NCBI GenBank assembly: GCA_963854835.1
Contig: OY978525.1
Span: 102,999,388 to 103,063,387 of the forward strand
Origin: Megamerina dolium
Lineage: Eukaryota; Arthropoda; Insecta; Diptera; Megamerinidae
Length of the DNA: 64,000 nt
Direction: 5' to 3'
This document shows, piece by piece, positions 36,301-51,300 of the stretch. A program made the translations under genes and the position numbers. The notes beneath the pieces are model-generated. The model was not told the DNA's origin. It made no database searches and saw only the letters and a program-made list of their open reading frames with translations. The first letter of the stretch is position 1. The number at the start of each line of letters is the position of its first letter.

Positions 36301-39300
36301 GTTCAGCTCGAAAATCTCAAAACCGGCCATATCGAGAATGCCAATAAAGGAGGCACCCTGTCGTTTGGTTCGGTCCAGCGAGCGATTGATGCGGTTCACC
36401 AGCCACTTGAACATGCGTTCGTAGCACGCTTTAGCAATTGCTTCCACCGCAAATTCGACCTGCTCCTTTGTTTGCGCCTTCGTCACAAAATCACGACCCA
36501 CCTTTATGCGTGGCGTTAAAAACGCCCGTGTCATATCGGTGACACTCAGACCCAGTAGATGGGCGATCTTTTGCGCGACCGTATTATCGGGCAGAGTGGC
36601 CTGATCGTTGCTACGCTCCTGGCGGAATTGCATGCAACCAAAGAGTAGCACTGCACTAACGATACGGAAAATTGAATTGAAATCATCGCTGGTCATGCCC
36701 ATGATATTCATCGATTTGACGGTCGCTTGAAATTCGGCAAAATCATCGACACCAGGCACCGGTAAAGTGCCATTGGAAAGGAATGGATATGTTTTAATAT
36801 CGTCTAGAATGAATTTCTCACGTTGTTCAGGTGAGGCACCTGCTAGCAATTGATAGAAAATATGGAATGTTCTTTCGTCCTTAGCTTGACGAATGGCACG
36901 CGATTTTTCCAGTAAATAGGTTTCAATGTTTGCACCTGATATATAACCGGAAGCATCAAAATTAATACGTATAAATTTACCCTGTTTTAATGAAAATAAA
37001 TAGTATTATGAACATGGAATAATTAATTTTCTAAATTTTCGCCAATTATTTGTGCTGTACTTACGAAACGTGATGAATTGTCGTTTTTCACGGTTTTAGC
37101 ATTACCAAATGCTTCTAAAATTGGATTAGCTTGCAAAAGTTGTTGCTCTAATTCACCCTACATTTAAATAATATAGAAAATAATTATTATAATCTCATAA
37201 TACAAATGGATTATATAAATATTTGTAAATGAATATAGGATACATTCAATTTTACAAAAACTACAAAATATGCAAAGATCTATATTAGATGAAAAATGAA
37301 AAACGAAATGTGATATACCAATGATCGTGAACAAATTAACATATTAGTAAGTACTATAAGAAAATGATCATGCATTCAATAGCACAGTACGACAAAGGTT
37401 TGCACAGATGAGAAATTCAAGCAGATTATGAAATTGAATTTCTCAAAATTCATTTCTTTTGTCGTACTACGTAATTAATTATTATAAGTCATATTATAGA
37501 AATAATAATTTACAAATTACAAAACCATATACAGATAAAGTTGAGATACATATGTAAATAACGTAATACGAGTATGTACACGGTGTCCAATAAGTTTTAA
37601 TAAAAATGTTTTTCGCTATATTAAGGCAAGTTGACGAAATGAATGGAAAAATTTTATCCAAATGAGTTGTCTTATACATTTTGAAAAATTATAAAAGGTT
37701 TTTATTTATTACGCCCCCCTTTGCTTTTTTTACTAAGCCCAATCTCTTTTCAAAAGAGTCGCATGCGGCACGTACATGATTCATGGGCATTTCCTCCCAT
37801 ATCTTTTGTAAAGTTTTACGTAGCTGCCCCAAATTTCTTATTTTATAGTCGTTGAGCTTTGCTGTTATATATCCCCATGCGAAGAAATCCATAGGATTAA
37901 GATCAGGGCTGCTTGGTGGCCACTCATCCTTCCTCAAAAAATCAGCCAAATTCTCTTCGCATCAGTCTTGACAAATTTTTGCAGTATGTGATGGCGCTCC
38001 GTCTTGTTGAAAACAATAGTAGTCGTCACCAAACAAGTGTTTGCAAGCAGGGAGGACTACTGATTTCAAAACGTGCTCTTTGTAGTACACAGCATTTACT
38101 TTGACCCCTTTTTCAATAAAAACAAGCGGCAATTTACCCCTCTTGCAAAATCCGCCCCAAACCATGATCGAGAGAGCACTCTGATATCTGGGGACAAATA
38201 ATTCTGATTCAGGAACATTCTCCAATGAAACAGCCCATACTCGGTCGTTCTGTGCATTATGCGATTGCTGCAACACGAAAAGTTTTTCATCAGAAAATAC
38301 GAACTCGTCGCCACCGTGTCAAGCCTGAATACTGCTGACTCTTTCAGCTCTCTTGTCCTTCGAAGAAATGGAAACGCCGTGAATTTTTTGTTTTTTGTAC
38401 GGCTTAAGTCCAACATCTTTTTTTAAAAGCAAATGAGCAGATGACTTGCTTATTTTTAAAGAGGCAGCTATTTTTCTCACGGAGCGGCACCTTTTTCGTC
38501 GAATTTGCTCTCTTACAATTTTGATATTGCTCTTCGTCCGGGCAGTGCGTGGACGGCAACTTTTCGGTCGATTTTCAGTAGACCCAGTTTCCTTAAATCG
38601 TTTTATGGTCTTATAAACAAAATCGCACTTGATTCCACCTTGTTTCAATGTTTTGAAAATTGCATATGGCTTTATGCCTCGCAAAAATTGATTAATAATT
38701 ACTTCGCGCACGTTCTTCATCGTTTTTATTTAACTCAACTACAGCTGAAATGAAATGAATTCTATGACACGCTGCTCAGAAATGTAACGGGATTTCATAT
38801 ATGTCAAAATAAAAACATACGCCTACTTTCTGTTATTTAAAATTAACGGAAAACATATTTATTAAAACTTATTGGACACCGTGTACATAATTAATTGCTC
38901 ACAAATGAAAATACCTTTGTAAGCATAGGCCGATTTCCAGTTTCATTTTCAATCAATTTGACAATTTCATTTTGACACTCATTAAAACAATTGCTTTCTG
39001 ACATACCACCATGTACATTACATTGTATCTTAAATGGTTTCTTGACATTTACTTGTAAATTCTGAAAAATGTCAACTTGTCAATGAATGGTACAAGAAAT
39101 ACTACAAAAATATTTTTAATTTCTTTTTGGGACTACTATGTAGTTGGTAGTGTTTTTATTTAAAAAATTTCTTAAAAAAAACCTTTTTGAAAATATTTTG
39201 AAAAAAAGCATTAACACAAAATATCTGTAATTGTAAAATGTTTCATAGTCTCTAAATATGCAGTTCCACAATTCCAAAAAATTGTACTGTTTTTTGACAG

Positions 39301-42300
39301 TATTGCCTGGGTTTTTTCATACTCTGCGGTAAAGCATTTCCCCCAATTGAATATATTTATCAACATTGTCGTTGAGGCTAATGTTTCGCATCATGTATCG
39401 AGGCTTTAGACTCAAAATGCTAATAGTGCTGTAGGCCATTCCCAGCAACATTTAATGTGATGCAACATTGCCACTAAGATAGATTTTTACCAACTTTAAT
39501 AGATTTTTAGTGATTTTTCTCATTTTGGTGGATTTTTAGCTCAAATATAAGTCGTATAAAAAAATGAATAGCCCATTGTAAAACAGTTATTTTAAATTTC
39601 ATATTTAATTCGAATAAAAACATTAATTTCGAACAAATTCGGATTCATTTACAACTATCTTATACGTAGAAATTACTTTTATCTGTGATTTGAAGAAAAA
39701 TCCAATTACGTAAGTATAAAATAACATTATTTAGGTAGCATATGACATTCCGCACAACGTTGCGTATAACGCGTATCGAAAACACAATTTCTAACGCTCC
39801 AATTTATGGATGACTATAATATTCTGTAATAACTACATATAAATGGAATATAAAAAAAATGTTTAGCAACTTAAAAAAATGTAAATGTGCAACATTTAAA
39901 TATAAATCGAATGAAATAGAAATGTATATGTAGGTAGTATTAATGGCATGAAACTCAATATAAATTTCAATGAATTGAATTCTAATTTTATGACAAATCA
40001 TATATGGGATTCATACATCATTCATACACAGGTATTGTAGATTCTGTCAAAAAAGTATTCGGATTTTATTTCATTAATTTGGACTGCACTGTTTCCGTTA
40101 AGAATTCTATCGACTCGAAACATGGTAATCCGCAGGGCTGCTTGATAGAATTTTTGATCAAAAATTCATTTATAATATTCAATTTGTGCAACATTGTGCA
40201 AAATCCAAGAATTGCCCTTCCATAAACGAGCTCATAACGCCCCGAAAGGGATCCCTTTTGGACAATACCGCGATAAAAATCAGTTATTTTGGTTTCTTAG
40301 CATTCGAAAAGCGCAATTCTGAAGATTTGTGGACTAGTTTCCATGCCAATCCTATAAAGCAAAGTAACGTCACCCGTAAAAAATATGTTACATAAGTGTA
40401 GAGTTGAAACATAACTTTAGCAACATGTTTACGAAACTTTCTTTTATACAAATTTTAGGTGACAGTTCAAACAGTTCAAACAGGTCAAACTCAGAGCATT
40501 AGAGTAGAGTACAGTGCCACAAATTTTCCATTAAAAAATGTCTTACAACGCTTTTAAAAAAAAAAAATTAAAAAAACACACACTCTAGGTGGCAGATCAC
40601 ACTCAAACTCAGAACGTCAGAGTATAGTGCTACCAACTCTCCATAAAAAATATATATATTCAAATTTCCGAAAACTTTTTTTTGACAAAATGTACAATTA
40701 TTAGCAATTAAAGTAACTGATATTGTACATTAAAATATAATAATGTTGTTGCTATGATTATTAAAATACAGATTACGTGAGAAGTTATAAAAATACTTTA
40801 CCGCAAATGTTTCTGCATTACTACACTAGATTTTTGAGTTTTCGAATTTGGAGTATATAATATTGTAGCATGATGATGATATTACGGTGGTAGTGGTGAT
40901 GATGTTGGTGGTAGATAATACAATATAATGATATTTGATGATATTACGACATTGCAGCAACCAACATGTGTATGTTACATGTCGCAATATGCAATGTGAC
41001 AGTTCAAATGGCAATCATTATAATAATAATATTAATACAACAAACAAGAATATAAGGTTATTGTTGTATTAATAATAATAACAATTATGAGCATTAATAA
41101 CAGTTGTAACAACGCGAGTAACAGTAGCAGTAATAGTAGTAGCAGTAGTAGTAGTAATGGTAGTAGCAGTTATTTATTTATTTTTAAATGAGAGCAAATG
41201 GGGGAAAAAAGAGCACAAAACCAATTACCAATATGTGTTAGATTAATTCAAGTAATACAAGTATATTTACATACATATTTTATACAAATTATTAATTTTA
41301 AGCAAACAAATAGTTTTTTTGTTAGTTATAATAATAGTACATAAATAGAAGAGCATTTCTATATATGTACACTGTAACATATGTAGGTATGTATGTATAT
41401 ACACGGAAACGCTCTTATAGTAGTAGTGGGAAAATTTTGTAATATTTTTTTATAATATTTATTTTTTGAATATTTTACACAAGATACTTACAATAATTAA
41501 AGCTGGGTGTGGTCCCTTTAGTCATTTGGTTTTTTTTTTTTTACAATTTATTTAATATTTTTTTGTAAAATTGTTGAAACGAATATATGGTTGGTTGGTT
41601 GATTGATTGTTGGTTATATTTAATTTGGAAAAATCATTTAAATTTTATAATAATTTTTATAATGATTGTTGTGGTAATGATCATGGTAAAGGTGGATTTT
41701 ATACAAGTAATTGGTGTATAATTTGCATTGGTGGGTGATCGTTGTGGCATTGATAAATAGTGAAAATGGTGTTGTTGAAGAGCGATTCAGTGTTTAAAAT
41801 TGTTATCAAATTTCATTCATTTCAATTATCACAATATTTTTTTTTATTTACAATTTTTATTAACCCAAGACAAACAAAAGTAGTATTTGTTTGTTTGTTT
41901 ATTTGTTTGCAATTTATTCCAGAAGTATATAAGAATGGTGTAGCAATAAAAAAGTACACATCAACCAATCAATTGTACAGCAACAACAACAACAATAAAA
42001 TATAAAATAATAGTAGGTAGAGTGTGGTGGTGGTAGTGGTAGAAAGTAGGACGTTTGCAGATTTACATGAAAATAAATAAAAAGAAAAAAAGAAGAAAAA
42101 TCAAAATTATAGATAATCAAAAAATTTATAATAAATATTATTTATATATGTATAGGTATATAGTGAGATTATGGATAAAATATATTTATACATATTTATA
42201 AAAAAAAAAAATAAAAAATTTTTATTTTCAATATATATACGTACTATTTATATAGGAAAATGCAATATTAATAAATTTATAGATGAATCGCAAGAGCTCA

Positions 42301-45300
42301 TAAAGTCACATGTCAGAATGATGGCAACTCTTTTTTAAAACTTTTAAAAAAAATTTTGCAACATTATGACAATATGATAGCTCGTCAATCGTCTAATAAT
42401 TGTGCTGTGTATTTTTACAATTATCGTTCTCTTCTTAAACTGCAATAATATTCTAACCCATAAAAATAAAATAATAATAAACAATTACATTGTCCAAATT
42501 AATATCTACATATATACAAAAAAAATGTTTTAAATGGCCATTATAACATTAGGATGCCTAAACTTTTATATAAACACGATTCTACATATGTGCATTCCTC
42601 CTAAGCAATTTATTAAAAAAAGAAAAAGTATTGTAGTATTTAGATAGCTATAACCAGGACCAAAAATACTGATGACAGCAAAAAATTGCATACGAAAAAA
42701 TCGAACAAATGACATAAACCGCTGTTGAGTTGAAATCAGTCGGTTTTTATTTCTTTTGCATTTTCATTAAAAACAACAAAATAAAACTGAGAAATTATTT
42801 GTATAAAATTTGAAATTAATTAATAAAATTCTAATTTCGGAATATTACCTATAATAATAACCGTTGCTGAGTTCAACACCATTTCAATTGATTAGCTACT
42901 GATTAGGTGTTGGCGATAATTAAAAAACAAACAAAAATGAAAGTGCAAAGTGTAATAATAACCGAATCTAGAATATGCTCAACGCATATGACTCATAGTT
43001 TATAGATTAAAAAAAAAAAGCATAATAATAAATCGTACATATAATAGAGAAAGCGCTATGCCTAAGACGTCACAAGTGCAACAAAGGAAAAATTGACCTT
43101 AATTCTTTCTTATGTAAAATTTTAATTTTGGTTTTTATTACATTTTCACCAATATTCCTTCATATGAAGATTCATCTAAACGCTAAGGTTAATGCAAAAA
43201 ATTAATTGAAAATAACAATTATATATATTGCATATATTTGTTGCTCTTATCACATTGTTTGCTACACAATAAAGAAATAAAAAAATAATAAAATAATAAC
43301 TATAAAAAAATGACATAATTATAAAATTATTGATTATAGATTAATTTACTCAAACGCAAAGAAATGATTTTTTCATTTTCAAACGATTAATTCGATTTAA
43401 TCACATTGTAAAAGATAACGAAAAATTGTACTTCAGAAGTTTTAAATTTGTTGAGTGTTGAATAGAAAAAATAGCAAAATATAAAATTTAGTGAACATAT
43501 GAAAAATCAATTTTCTCAATTGAGTTTTCAATCATATTATACTTTTGGTTATTCATCAATATACCAATAGTGCGAGTATATACAGTCATCAGTATCTAAT
43601 TGGCATACTGATGACTTTTGAAGTAATAAATTTACAAATAATAATATTTTTATTTTGTATTCTTTTTCAATACTTTTTCATTTTCATTGTTAACATTTAG
43701 TTTTGACATACTTTTATTATTATTGTATGCATGTCCTTGCCGCAAATAGTAACTTGACATTTTCCATTACATGTGTATTTTTTTAGTACACAATTTGTTT
43801 ATGCCAAACGTAGATAAATCATGAAATAGTCATATTGTTCATATGCACATAATGCTGACAGCACTTTGACAGTTTTTTTTTAAACAAATTTGGTCAAACG
43901 TTGAATAAAAATATAGTAGAAATATCCTTATAAGTAAAATTTCAACCAAGTAAATAAGTCATTAAAATGAATGGGAGTTTTGGTAAAAAGAACACACAAA
44001 AAAAAAAAAAATAACAACAATAAACATGGGCTAGCCAAGAAAACATGTACACAATAATGTGTGTATGTTTCATTTAGTCAAAATTAATTAAGGCACAAAA
44101 AAAAAACTAGTTGTGAAAAACCTTGAAAACCAAAAATGGAAACATTAACATAAAACATTAATAAAATGTGTTATTAATAATTTAATACAATTTACTAATG
44201 ATCGTGAGATTATTAAAAAAAATGATCACTTAATATGATTCTGAAATGACATTATTGAATATAAAAATTTAAAAAAGTCGTGAAAAAGTCATAATAATGC
44301 ATTTTTTTTTTTTGTAAAATACAATTAAATGACTCACATGTCCTAATAAAGTCATATATCATAATTTCAAGTCAAATAGAAAATATGATACATGTTCACG
44401 CATCTGTCTGTGATATTTCAATACACAACAGTTACAACAACCCAGAACACACCATGCAGAGTTGTATTGTATTGAACCGATCTTTTATGGAAGCAAACAA
44501 CAAAAACAGGTCCGTTCGCGTACTTTACTAGTAAAATTTCTCTATCAACACTATTCAAGAGCGTAAGAAAAATCTTCTCTAATAATGAGAACAAAGTGAA
44601 AAAGTCCACGAACGGAAAATTTGTAAGACTTACTAGTTAACTCCTTCAGTTCTGACACTTGCCAGTAAAAACAGCTGTTTTTTCGATGTAACGAATTCTT
44701 GCTAGTAGAAATATTACCAGTAAAAATTTGCAAGAATTATCACAGAGAGGAAATCATTTAAAGAAATTTAAAGAAAAAAGAAATAGTAAAATTTGTAATA
44801 ATTTGTAAAAACTATTACGTACGCGCGAACGGACCTAACTATTGTAAAATTTTATAACATTATGACATTACGACAAGTTATGACACATTAAGAATTCCCT
44901 CGATAAAAAAAAGACATATTGAGATTTTATGATTAATTGATTGACATTGATTAATTTTGTGCCTTTTTTATTATTAAAATAATCATTTGAAAACTTCAAT
45001 TTCTGTATATTTTCGAAAAAAAAAAACATTTGTACAAAAAGCTGCCACCGTTTTCATTCGATGACAATCATTTTTTCAACATATTCGGTTTTTGACGAAA
45101 ATAATATAATCAGTCCGGCGATATAAAAACCTATTGGAATCAAAAACGTTATATACCGTTAAAAAAATCAAAGGAATAGTGTTGAAGTGATGGGCAAAAA
45201 TATGTCAAGACCTCTGAAAAATGATTTTTTGGTCCCAATTACAGAATTTGCCGGTGTATTTGAAATTTTTTATATTTATTTTTTGTTATTTGAGTATGGA

Positions 45301-48300
45301 ATTACTATTGTTTATAAGCAATAGATAATTATTATTATTATTAAATTTCAATCTTTTAATGTAACATTTATGTATTTAAAAATTATAAAACATAATTAAC
45401 ATTTTCATCGTGTACATAAATATGTATGATCGCGTGTGACGATAATGTTAATGGCGTCATTAATGCGATTGAAATTCGTTTCATTTCAATTATGCGCGAC
45501 ATAATGCCATCGACTTGCATAGTAACATACATTGTGTATAGTCTCGTACATAAACAGATTAAATTACATATTTCAATTGACGTGTTGGCGGCAGTCGTGG
45601 CCAACAAATAAATATAGAATTTCGCCCTTAGTGCTTTTTGCTTTGACAACAGCAACAGCACAGCAGCCACACAAAACAAACAATTTAATTTTGTGATTAT
45701 TTGAAAAAAAAAGAGACCAAAAAATATTTTTTTAATAATAATTTGTCAACAAACAATAAAATTATTTTGATTAATGAACGAGTTTTATAATTTAGATACG
45801 CAACATTTTTCACAATATTTTGTTCGTTTGAGCAACAAATGTTTAGATTCTTTTCCCATATACAATACATATAAACCTCATCAGTTGTCTGGTAATAATA
45901 ATTTATTTATTAGCAAAATGGACGATTGTAATGTTTCGTTTTAGTATTTCTATGAACTTGAACAATTTAATGGTTATTTATTTTTCTCCCTCTCGTTCTC
46001 TCTCTCTCTCTATCTAGCTATTTGGCTCTCTATATACATATGTACATATATCTATTTCTATCTCTCCACATTTGACATAATTCACCTTAAATGGTGTTGA
46101 ATGAATAATTTTTGTTTTGTTTTGTTTTTGTTTTTTTTTTTATTTTTTTTTTATTATGAAGTATTTGCTGCTTTTATTATTTAACTTCTATATGTGCTTG
46201 GAACAGGCTCACAAATTATGTTTTTTAAACGAGTATGTGAGATGGAATGTATGAGTCATGAAGTAATTATTTTTCCAACATAAAATTTGATTACGCATGT
46301 GGCGTTTCGTTAACACATTCTTAGTTAAATGTAATGCTGGCAGAAATGTACATACTTTTTTTAATATATATTGAAGTTTTACGAGATGCTCATGAGTGCC
46401 AAAGTACAGACAGTTTCATACAAAAATTGCGCTGTCATTTATATTATAAATTAAATCGATATTAAGATGCTATGCAGTGCGCCGAAAAGTGGTCACGTGT
46501 AAGTTACATATAATGAATCATATGACTGATGTATATGCTGGATGATGCGAATAATATTTAGTTTTCAGTGCTATAAATACTAGAACATAGGTGTTATATT
46601 CGGAACCCGCAGGAGGATGACGCAAAAGAGGCAGACCCAAGATCCAGTGGAAAGACCAAATACTGGAGAACTTGTTAGGGCTTCGAATCTCCAACTGGCG
46701 CCAGCTAGCGAAGGAAAGAGTTGGCTGGCGAAGCATGCTAGATTCGGCCTAAATCGATTTTCAGTTATAATGGCCATATTAGAAAGTAAGTAAGTATACT
46801 AGAACATATTTAATTTTGATTTTTAATCATATTGACGTTAAGCCATTGTATTCATAGAATTACACCCCAACTTAAGCCCAAAATAATGCAAAGGTTTCGA
46901 AATGAATACCAATTCTTTAGCAAGCACCACCAATAAAAAATAAAAATCCAGTATAATAGAGGAAAATTTTATACCTCACTATGAACTGGTTGAGTTTTAT
47001 ATGCGATACTTCACTTTAACTACTAAAAAATAAAGCAAAATATTATTGAAAGATGAAAGGAAATAGGAATATCTGGAAATTTTGCGCGAAATGGCCACAG
47101 CAAGAAAAATTACTTTTAATAAAAAGAAATTATAGGAATCCACCATCCACCATCATCGCAAAAACGTCGGAAATAAATTTCGAATTAATTTAGCATTCAG
47201 CATATTCGACAGCTTTGGTTCCTACCGACATCCATTTGTGTCCAAACCAGAAGAAATCAATGGATGGATAAGGGTTTTAATCAAACGAAGATGTCAAGAC
47301 AGCGGCAGAGGCTACTTTTGTGGGCCAATGAGATTCTTACTTCAGTAATAAAATATACTTCGTTTAAGAAATCAATGTTTTTCTAATCGATCTCTAGAAA
47401 TTATCCAGCTGCCTAGTATTAATCTACCTCAGCCTCAGCACTAACATTAATCTAAACTCAATGTGAAGTACTTAATAGTCAAATGTAAATTAAATTATAC
47501 GAGTACATATGAATAAATTCATGAAAAATTCACCATCAATATTTGTTACCATCCAAATTGTTTAACTAGCAGTACGCCAGGTACGCCTACACATAAATAC
47601 AAATATGAAATAAAAACTGAAAGTGGTTGTATTATATAAAAAAAGTATTCTCGTATCTATTTTAAACATCAAAAGAGCCGACACAGCATAAATATTACAC
47701 AAATACATACAAATAATGTAATACTTAATTATAATAACTTTATAATAATAATTATATTGTTTAAATGTTTGATTTCATTTTGCTATAAAAGGAATGCAAA
47801 TATGTACATATAAATATTGGAAAATTTCGTTTCGCTGTTAGCTTATTGTAATACTTAATTACACTTTATTCGTTTTACCAATAACACAGATGCACACAGT
47901 TTATATATATAGTAGTCAAATAGAAATACAATAAATAGCAAAACGTGATAATATTATGATTTATGATTGAATTGTATAATTTTCTATTAATTTTCTGTTT
48001 TATTCCATTGACCAAAAATAGCATTGATATATAAATAAGTACATAGATATGCAAGACTTTATGTGAATGCTATAAATATATACATAAATGTTTATAAATA
48101 TTGCAGTTTTTTAAGTTATAGCATCAATTACGTAAAAATACAAATCTTCTTATAAAATTATGAAAAAATAAAAAAAGTAAATACTTAAAATACTTACATA
48201 CATAAATATAGTAAATAGAGATTGCAAAAAAAAAAATTATATAAAAAACTTACCGCTCCAGAACCTTTTGGTTTTGATGCAGCCACATAGGCCAAATACT

Positions 48301-51300
48301 GTATGACTTTTTTTGTATTTTCAGTTTTACCAGCACCAGATTCACCAGTACACAAAATCGATTGATCTTCACGATCTGTAATAAAAGAACAAAAATATCA
48401 AATTAAAAATATTATCAAATCAGGAATGATCATTAACAAAAATGATTCCATCAAAATACAATATTTGGTACAGGGTATTGCAATAAGAGCTTTGATTTTA
48501 AATTTCCTATTATTTTTTTCAGGTGTCAAAATACAACTGTCATTCGTTGACATTTAACAAAAAAAAAAAGAAGATTTTCATATATTGATCGGTACACGCT
48601 CACAACGCTTTAAAATAGTGAAAATTCACTACAACATCAAAAACAACAAAATTATTCTGAGTGATGAGGCTCGTTTTCATCTATTTGAGTACATGAATAG
48701 GCAAAACTGTTACAACTGGCGCTCCGAAAACCCAAGAGAAATGGTCGTACAACCTCTCCATCCACAATGAGAGACAGTTTGGCGTGGTTTTTCGAATGGC
48801 GGTGTCATTGGGACATATTTTTTTGAAAATGATGCTGATGCGACCATTTGAGTGAATGGATTGCGTTACCGAACGATGTAAACTGACTTTTTTGCCCTGA
48901 AATTGACGCTATGGACGTGGACGATGTTTATTTTTAGCAGGACAGCGCCACATGCCATACAGTTGGTGAAACAACGGCTCGATTGTGTGAAAAATTTCTT
49001 GAACGTGTGATTTCTCGAAATGGAGACTTTGAGTGGCCATCGAGATCGTGAGACTTAACATCATTATACTTTTTTCTTTGGGGCTACGTAAAAGATAAAG
49101 TCTACGCCAATGCTCCGGCAAATATTAAAGCACTCAAAGACAATATTAGAGCTGTTATTTGCGAGATAACATTGTCATTGTCAAATAAAGATTTAATACA
49201 TTTCTCTAAATTTTATGTTTTTTTATCAAATCCGAAGGCTCTTAAAAAATCAGCATAACAAACTCAAATTTTAGATTTGACATTTAAACAGGGTTTTTAA
49301 GTCACTTGCACACAAGCAGTAATTCTTTCATTTTTCAGCCGATTCCTATTCTTCCTGTAGCGGTTCTGGAATGAGCGAAAAACGACTTTTCGAAAGGTTG
49401 TCTGAATGAAAAAATTCTATGAGACCTATGCATAACCTTCACTAAACCTAAAAAGTTCATATTTTTGTGTAGCAACATCTTTTTTTTTTTAAATTGCCAT
49501 ATTTTTAATATTGCTGCAATAATTATGATCCTCTACTCTATAAACTATTACATGTATTTTGCTAAAATTGTATGACCTATTAAATGTGCAATTATTGCCA
49601 CATTCTTTAAGAAATTAATACAATAATACAATTAACAAGTAAATAAAATTTAAAAACATTAACTCAGCATAAAAATCAAATATATGTATGTAGTATATGA
49701 CGTTGCACTGACCTACTTATAAATATACAAATTATACCCAGTACATATAGTATGTAGATATATTGTTGCTTTTATTTATTTATTTAATTTTTTTTTTTTA
49801 TTTTACATATTCACACAAAATAATTCATCAATCGAATTGGATACAAATAAATCATCAACGTAACGCAACGTAACCACATTGACAGACATGGCCGCAATAA
49901 TAAAAAATACAAAAACAACGACAAAAATGGCGATATGATTACTGATCTTAATGTGTTTCAACGAGTTACACTCTAATAGTACAGTCAAATTAACAAGACA
50001 TACGATAAACAAAGTAAATTTCTATATGTATCAAGTACAAAAATATATGTATACATATGTATGTGTTCAACTTTGAGCTAGTTTCTGTGACAAAACCACC
50101 AAAAAGAAGAAGAAATACTTACAATGTAAAATTGTGTTTATTTGTTCTCTATGCACGCAATATTATTTTCTTGTTCAATTTATTTATGTTGGAATATGTC
50201 TTAAAAACTTACAAACTGACTCGAGTTATAGAATATAGATTGGGACAATCGATTAAGCTAATTTAAGTGATGTATCAAGGTGGCATTGGTGCATACAAAG
50301 AATTAGAGCTTTGTTTCCCAAGAGTGGGCTTCCCAACAATGGACGGGTCTACGTCCCGGAAGCACTCGACCACGTGGTCCATCAAGGTCCATTCAACACA
50401 GTAGAATACGGAAGTCCTTTCTACGGGAACAAAACAAAGCATTTCCGTATTCTTGCTGGTACAACAACAACAACAACAACAACGAAGAATTAGATTGGTA
50501 ACCGGTGGAAATCTTCATTTCGAAACATTTAAAATATTTATGGCTAAATTTTTATACCCTGCATAATGCAATATGCATGGTATATTCATTTCGGTCAGAT
50601 GTTTGTGTCCACTTGAAGGAATCTCCGGAGATATAGACATAGATATATATTCGTGATCAGCGTCGATTAAATTTTCGATTTAACGATGTCCGTCCGTCCG
50701 TCTGTCTGTCTGTCACCTGGCTGGTTCGCACGATAACTTGAGTAAATATTGAGCTATTTCGACGAAATTTGGCACAAGTAACCTATGATCCAAGGGTACG
50801 GAGGGGATTGATATTGGGCATGATCGGCAAAAGCCACGCCCACACCAAGCATTCAAAGCGACTAACCTCGGAATTTTCAAAATCTTTAACTTGCTATAAC
50901 TCACATAATATACAACTTGGGACAATAATATTTTGCACATAGTTATATTATACTACTATATAACCTCGCCAAAAGTGGGTGAGCCACGCCTACTTTCTAG
51001 CGTAGCTCCCATACAAAGTGTCTGTACTTCTTTTAAATTGAAACAGCTGTAACTTCGGCAATCTTCTGTCTAGAATAACCATAATTGACACTTAAATTAA
51101 TATCGTAGTCGGTAATAATCTGCCACGCCCACTCCTTCATGGGTCTCCCATACAAAGTCGAGGGAATTAAACTAAAACTTTTGAGCTCCATAACTTACAA
51201 ACCATTTAGCCTAGGACAACGAGATTTAAGGTGTGGATTAGTATTGTACGAGCAATTAGGCTCACAGGAAATGGGCGCGCCACGCCCACTGTTTATCGTA

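Noticed and set aside
35983..36519. 178-codon + strand frame
   Set aside because: Antisense shadow of the zipper motor exon, with no motif of its own.
48471..49300. CAGGGT at both sides considered as inverted ends of one mariner
   Set aside because: Both sides read in the same orientation, so they are not inverted repeats; the right border is left undefined.
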